Assembly: GCF_910596095.1 (NCBI RefSeq)
Contig: NC_056544.1
Location: forward strand, 14,803,155 to 14,867,154
Reading direction: 5' to 3'
Source: Thunnus maccoyii
Taxonomy: Eukaryota > Chordata > Actinopteri > Scombriformes > Scombridae
Length of the DNA stretch: 64,000 nt
Positions 59,375-64,000 of the stretch are shown in pieces. Below the pieces are notes generated by a model. The model was given only the letters and a program-made list of their open reading frames with translations, did not search any database and was not told where the DNA came from. Numbering within the stretch: position 1 is the stretch's first letter; each line of letters starts with the position of its first letter. Both the position numbers and the translations under genes were made by a program.

Positions 59375-62300
59375 ATGAGCTTTCCTTGTGAGTCTGCTGC
59401 ATGCATAAAGAAAAAAATAAATCATTATTCAGGCTTACTTCTTTTAGTGGGACTCAATTTAAGGATAATACAGTCACTTCTGTTTAAACATTAGGTGCCC
59501 CTGCTGCTTCATTAGATGTCAGTGAGTCACTCTGCGTCTTGGATGACCATGTAAGGCAGATCCAGTATCAGAAATTAAATAAATCTATTTTCCTTTTCAC
59601 CCATGTTTTAATGAAGAAACACTGATCTTATTAATGAATCATTTACTTTATTTGATGTGTATTTTTATCTGAGACTGGTAAGAGGATACATGAAGGATGT
59701 CCACAGTCTGTCAGTGACCCACCCACCCATTGTATCGGAGCAGCAGGAGTCCTGAGGTACAATCGGGAGTCTGACAACCACAGGCTAAACTTAACAACCA
59801 TTCCTCCAGCGGTACTAAGATCAAATGTCTACTTATTGTTATCCACAGCAATATTGATTTGCAATTTATTACTAATTAGCTGACTTTAAAACTGTCTTGC
59901 CCAGTCCCAGCCTTCATCAAAGTGCTCGGTAAAATGTGAGTACTGCGGGGAAAAGGCCAGACCTTCACTGGATCTAACATGGGTAGAGGAGTTTCAGGTG
60001 GGACAGACGCTGAATGTAAACAAACTACCCCCAATGTAGCTCATGTGGTGTTGCACACTTTGTATTTTCCTCTCTCAGCATGTCTTCTTCACCATCTCAG
60101 GCAGCTGCACTCTTCTGCTGTGCCCAGCGACAGCAGCTGTGTAAAATGCTGGTGAAGCAGAGATTTTTGATTGAGGGGAGATGTGACCTGGGGACCAGCA
60201 ATCTGACATCAGAGGAAGAAAAGCCAACCACAGAGATGGAGGAGCTGCTCCTCCAAGGCAAGGAGATGGAGGATCACAACAAGTTTATCGTGGACTTAGC
60301 AAATGCACTGGGGTACAACATAGCATTTTTAAAAAGCCTTCACCTTTCTAACCAAAATATAGAAAAACAAAGACAGTAAGATCGTAATCTTATCAAAACT
60401 TCATAGCATTAATGCCAAGAGCAATGTAACCTTTATCTTTTTTCAGAGAACAATCAGAGCTGAGAATCGAGGAGGAGTACTTAATCCAACTTCCTCTAGC
60501 ACAAACCTGTGAGTAACTTCAAAGTGAGCACATACACACAGTTTTTAATGAAATTCATTTCATTTGTTGTTTCTAAATTCTCAAGAAACAAAGAAAGTGT
60601 GATGTTAAATAGCTTTGTGAGACTGATACAGTTTTCTTTGTGCTATTGTTTAGTTGCCCCGACATCAAAGGTCCTCAGTTTTCGGCTCTCTTGTGCTCCA
60701 GGAAACGGATGCTGGACAAACAGTTTGAAGATAAAAGAGAAAGACCTTGTGGTCCCTTTTTGTGACCACAATGCACTTCAGTTTGGCTTATGTCATCATC
60801 AGGTATCTTATTAAAGACACTTAGATCACTAAGAATTTATGACATAATTATTTAACACAGAAACAAATGTTCGGTTTCTTTGAATAGAAGCCATAAAGGT
60901 CTGTAATATACCATGTTAATCTTTGCATATAAATGTAAATATTGCCCCCATGTGGCCAAACTGTGTCTGATCAATGCACAAAGCATATAATTAGGATATT
61001 TTAAATATTATCTCTTATATATATGAGTATTGGTCACATGAAATATTACATATAACCACTATAGGCCTTAAATATTCTTTTATGTTCACAGGATGTAGGA
61101 GGATTTCTACAGAAACATTATTCCAATGGCATGAAATTTCTTACCATGTTCCCTGATGGCTCTGCTCAGGTTTTGTATCCACTCACATGGATTATAATAA
61201 TGTTTGTATATTTCTATCATATGGTGAGATTTTCAATGAATTTTGGTATGAAGACCAAAAGTCTTTACAGAATTATGCAATACAATTTGTAGTCTTTAGT
61301 GGGTGTTCCCATCCTTATCGTCATGGCAACAGTTATCCCTCAGGCCTCTTGGCTCTTGTTATCGTGGTCACGAAAGAGAATGGAAGGGTCTGCATCGTGT
61401 ATGATGACAGCCAAGACCCTGACCAACCAATCAGAGCCGTGTTCCAGTCTGATGGCAGGGCGACATGTTACTACAGCAATGGAAACATATGGTACAGAGC
61501 AATGTATACTTATCATTTAAATATATATCTTTGATATGTATGATTATTAAACTGGTGATAAATACAGTAATATAGTAGCATAACTAGTTTTAATTATTTA
61601 ATCTTTAAGTGAATATAAATTAGGCTATTTAATACAAAAAGTTGCATTTCATGCATGGTTTCTGGCTAAAATGATTGAGGTGTAAGTAAAATTTGTATTA
61701 TCCATAGTCATCCATATGCTGACAGACAACAGCAATGACCTATAGAATATATATAATGCATGTGTGTGTGTTCATGTTGCAGGCTGACCTTAGACAGATT
61801 AGGTGGTCAGTGTTTGGATGAGACGGGTGCCAGAGTTCGACGGTGGAGCTGGAGCAGTCTGAGCCTTTCTCCCACTCCTCTGCATCCTGTCTTCCTGTCC
61901 CTCAACAAAACTGTTGGGGTCCGAGTCCTGGGAAAGGAACAAGTATTTGTCTCGTTCCTAGCAAGTGGTCAACAGGCAAAGTTCAGTGTGGGTACCTGCT
62001 GTGCTCAGGTAATAGTGATTTTTTCCTATTTTACACTTATTTCTGCAGACCTTCTACACAGTCTAAATAAACCCTTGTGCTCTAAACCTTTTCAACTCTT
62101 ACGTTCTCCTTAAATGTCCCATTAAGAAGCTTCAAAGATTTATGGTACAAAAAAATAAATCACATTATTTTATAGTAGACACTGTGCCCTTGGGTTCAAA
62201 TGATGCTTGTCTACACAATGTGCTTGAATGCCTTTTGAAAAGTTAACTTTTTTCCCAGTGTAAATGCACTAGTGACGGGCCTGTTTCGGGACCATCAGTA

Positions 62301-62525
62301 TTGAAGGAGGAGCTATTAGTGCTGGCAGCCAGGATTAAACTCCACCTGGTCATTCGGCATCTTCACCAGAACCTGATGGCACCCTCCAATCCACGGCTGC
62401 CAAAGACCACACTAGCACCCAGCGTCCATGTTTTTGCCCGAAGACTTCTGGAAGTCAGCACTAACGTGATGATGAGTGAGAGCGAAAAGGCTTTTATCTG
62501 TAGGTGCCTTCAGGATTGTGTCTGA
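59375..62525 (+). CDS. erich6: FAM194-domain protein, probably glutamate-rich protein 6
   Basis: Eleven exons (59375-59387, 59495-59550, 59674-59811, 59905-59997, 60101-60375, 60447-60508, 60654-60802, 61092-61174, 61333-61491, 61783-62008, 62259-62525) join in phase to 506 aa. A CxxC-type pair (VKCEYCGEKARPSLDL) is followed by LFCCAQRQQLCKMLVKQRFL and an acidic stretch. The FAM194 core follows: LQKHYSNGMKFLTMFPDGSA, then QVFYPSGLLALVIVV, DDSQDPDQPIRAVFQSDGRA, YYSNGNIW, LTLDRLGGQCLDETGARVRR, and GVRVLGKEQVFVSFLASGQQ. Human ERICH6 (FAM194A) lies on 3q25.1, so synteny agrees, but FAM194 members are hard to tell apart by eye. Function is poorly known. The exon-3 acceptor could be 59674 or 59683, and the start MSFPCAPAASLD is the first ATG giving a clean model. 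A longer N-terminus is possible. Confidence 0.75.
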
Positions 62526-62580
62526 TTGTGTCTGATGTATCTGTAATAAAAGAACGCTCTGACACATTGACAGCAGCTCT
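62526..62580 (+). terminator. erich6: Poly(A) signal of the FAM194 gene
   Basis: AATAAA at about 62544-62549, just 20 bp after the stop, implies a very short 3' UTR. Confidence 0.6.
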
Positions 62581-63770
62581 GCTGTCATAATGAGGTCACA
62601 AGAGGAATAAAGTTATGCCATACTCTAGTCCAAAAACCCCTCAATTTTCAATTTTTTGACTTTGATTTAGCTCAGATTATTCTCTACATTAACTAAAGGA
62701 ATCTGTAGGAGACAATGATATCAGTATACTTGTGTGTTAACTCTGTTATCTCATAGCACCAAAAAAACAAAGACCCTTCTAAGCACCATAAAGACTCTTA
62801 ATGGGATTTCAGGAGTTACAATGGACTTAACATTACAAGACTCATGCTGTTTATCACCCACAGATGGGGTTGTATTTAAGACCTCATCCTGGGGGTTCAA
62901 TGAAAATATAAAACCTCTCCATTATTACATGTAAAGACGCAAAATTCGCAGAGTATATACCCATCGTTTGTCTCCATAGTGAATCTGGCTGTTTGCACTG
63001 TCCGTATGTACACTAATAATAGAAAAGAGATTTACATTTCCTTTGAACTCTACGTCTGGTTTCAAACAGCTTTTTGCCTTGCAAGCAAATAAAAACTGTA
63101 TCAAATAGAGATGTCATTTTATTCCCGAAATGTTCTTTTTGACTTTAGTCATTGTCTATGCAGAATTAAACCAATTGGATGTAGCCCTACTCTCATTGTA
63201 CTTATGTTTAATCTGTTTTGTCTCTTAAGATCAGATCAGCGTAGAGCTTCCTGTCTTGCTAATAACATTAAGTTGAGTAGATGGCTCAAAGATGGGCATT
63301 CATGACCTGACTAGGATCAAGCCGGTTGTCCGCTTAAAGAAAAAGAAACAGCAGTGTCTCCAAGCTATTCAGCAGATTTTCTTTAACTGAACTGTCTAAA
63401 ATCATGATGGCAAAAGCGAAGAGAGCAGTCATGTTATCCACTTCAATGCACTGTCCCTTTTAAAAGTAAAATGTTTGTATTTATCTCACTTGGGATTACA
63501 TTTCCAACACAGTTAGGTATCAGTAAACCTCAACACCACACTGCTACTTCACAGTTAAATAGTTACAATATGTTTTATTAATTGTCTTAGCTTCCTCCAA
63601 GTTATGTAAATATAAAAATTATTCAGAAATCATACCAAGACACAATTCCCCAATGTTATTTTTCACAACAGTGATGACAGATTTTAAGTGTTGCATTTTC
63701 TACATAGCTAAGCTACTTTTACAACAATAAACTTAAAATTCTACATTTGGCTCAGTGGTACAAATGACGA
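62581..63770. other. Intergenic AT-rich DNA at the right end
   Basis: No supported gene or repeat was recognised. Confidence 0.3.
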
Positions 63771-63812
63771 TATTTTTTATTTTATTCACATAAATCAATA
63801 ATATGCAACAAG

Positions 63813-63968
63813 TTAAAGACTATAAGAATCAATGTTAAATATCTCCTTATGGGACCAACTGATGTCACCTGGATGAAATCTGCAGTAGTATGAATAGTAC
63901 AAGAAAAATGACAGAATGTCTGGCATCGTTGCCATGGATCCCACTCTGGCGTCAGGGGCGGGATGTCT
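63813..63968 (-). CDS. Possible exon of an unidentified minus-strand gene at the right edge
   Basis: On the minus strand a CCCCTTAG acceptor at 63969-63970 leads into a 51-codon open frame (for example VGSMATMPDILSFFLYYSYY) that ends in TAA at 63813. An AATAAA on the same strand lies about 35 bp further on (near 63779), the layout of a terminal exon. A second frame is also open, with a possible donor after DFIQ. No family was recognised and the frame is uncertain. Confidence 0.2.
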   Translation of the reverse strand, partial: RHPAPDARVGSMATMPDILSFFLYYSYYCRFHPGDISWSHKEIFNIDSYSL

Positions 63969-64000
63969 CTAAGGGGCAAGATGAAGAGTGATGGGGGCAT

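Overview
The window looks like nuclear DNA of a ray-finned (teleost) fish. Genes are split by GT-AG introns, intergenic DNA is AT-rich with long microsatellites, and the dispersed repeats (Tc1-like elements, hAT- and piggyBac-type MITEs, an L2-like LINE, a Ty3/gypsy-like LTR element) are typical of fish. The gene set includes a fish-style ZP3 egg-coat gene and an otolith collagen. The recognised core order schip1 - il12a - c3orf80 homologue - arl14 - ppm1l - otol1 is the order I recall for human 3q25-q26, so this is a conserved vertebrate synteny block. Exon structures were built by eye from splice sites and reading phase. Each complete model keeps an open frame across all its junctions.

Layout, left to right: the 5' end of otol1 (-, 52-668, cut by the left edge); a broken LTR retrotransposon fossil (-, 1832-6416); a TTAGGG-like repeat (about 7020-7145); ppm1l (+, 8200-15906, 4 exons, 363 aa); two small unrecognised genes facing away from each other around one TATA sequence (18239-18571 - and 18791-19087 +); single-exon arl14 (+, 21505-22110); the C3orf80 homologue (-, 23168-23662); a ZP3-type egg-coat gene (-, 25393-28237, 8 exons, 448 aa); a shortened Tc1 element (31216-32147); il12a (-, 32843-34530, 7 exons, 196 aa); schip1 (-, 37839-49126, two alternative first exons), whose introns hold an L2-like LINE, a long CA repeat and nested DNA transposons; a tandem pair of secreted proteins with a ZP-N-like four-cysteine domain and a repetitive Pro/Thr/Ser tail (-, 50952-53081 and 54990-57285); and a FAM194-domain gene, probably erich6 (+, 59375-62525). 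A possible exon of another gene touches the right edge.

The genes do not form one pathway. They include a cytokine subunit (il12a), a membrane phosphatase (ppm1l), a vesicle GTPase (arl14), a coiled-coil adaptor (schip1), an otolith collagen (otol1) and an egg-coat protein (zp3-like). The most novel parts are the divergent small-gene pair near 18.2-19.1 kb and the tandem four-cysteine gene pair at 51-57 kb. The pair have identical cysteine spacing, near-identical exon lengths and a shared CCAAT-box/E-box promoter layout, but very different repeat tails.
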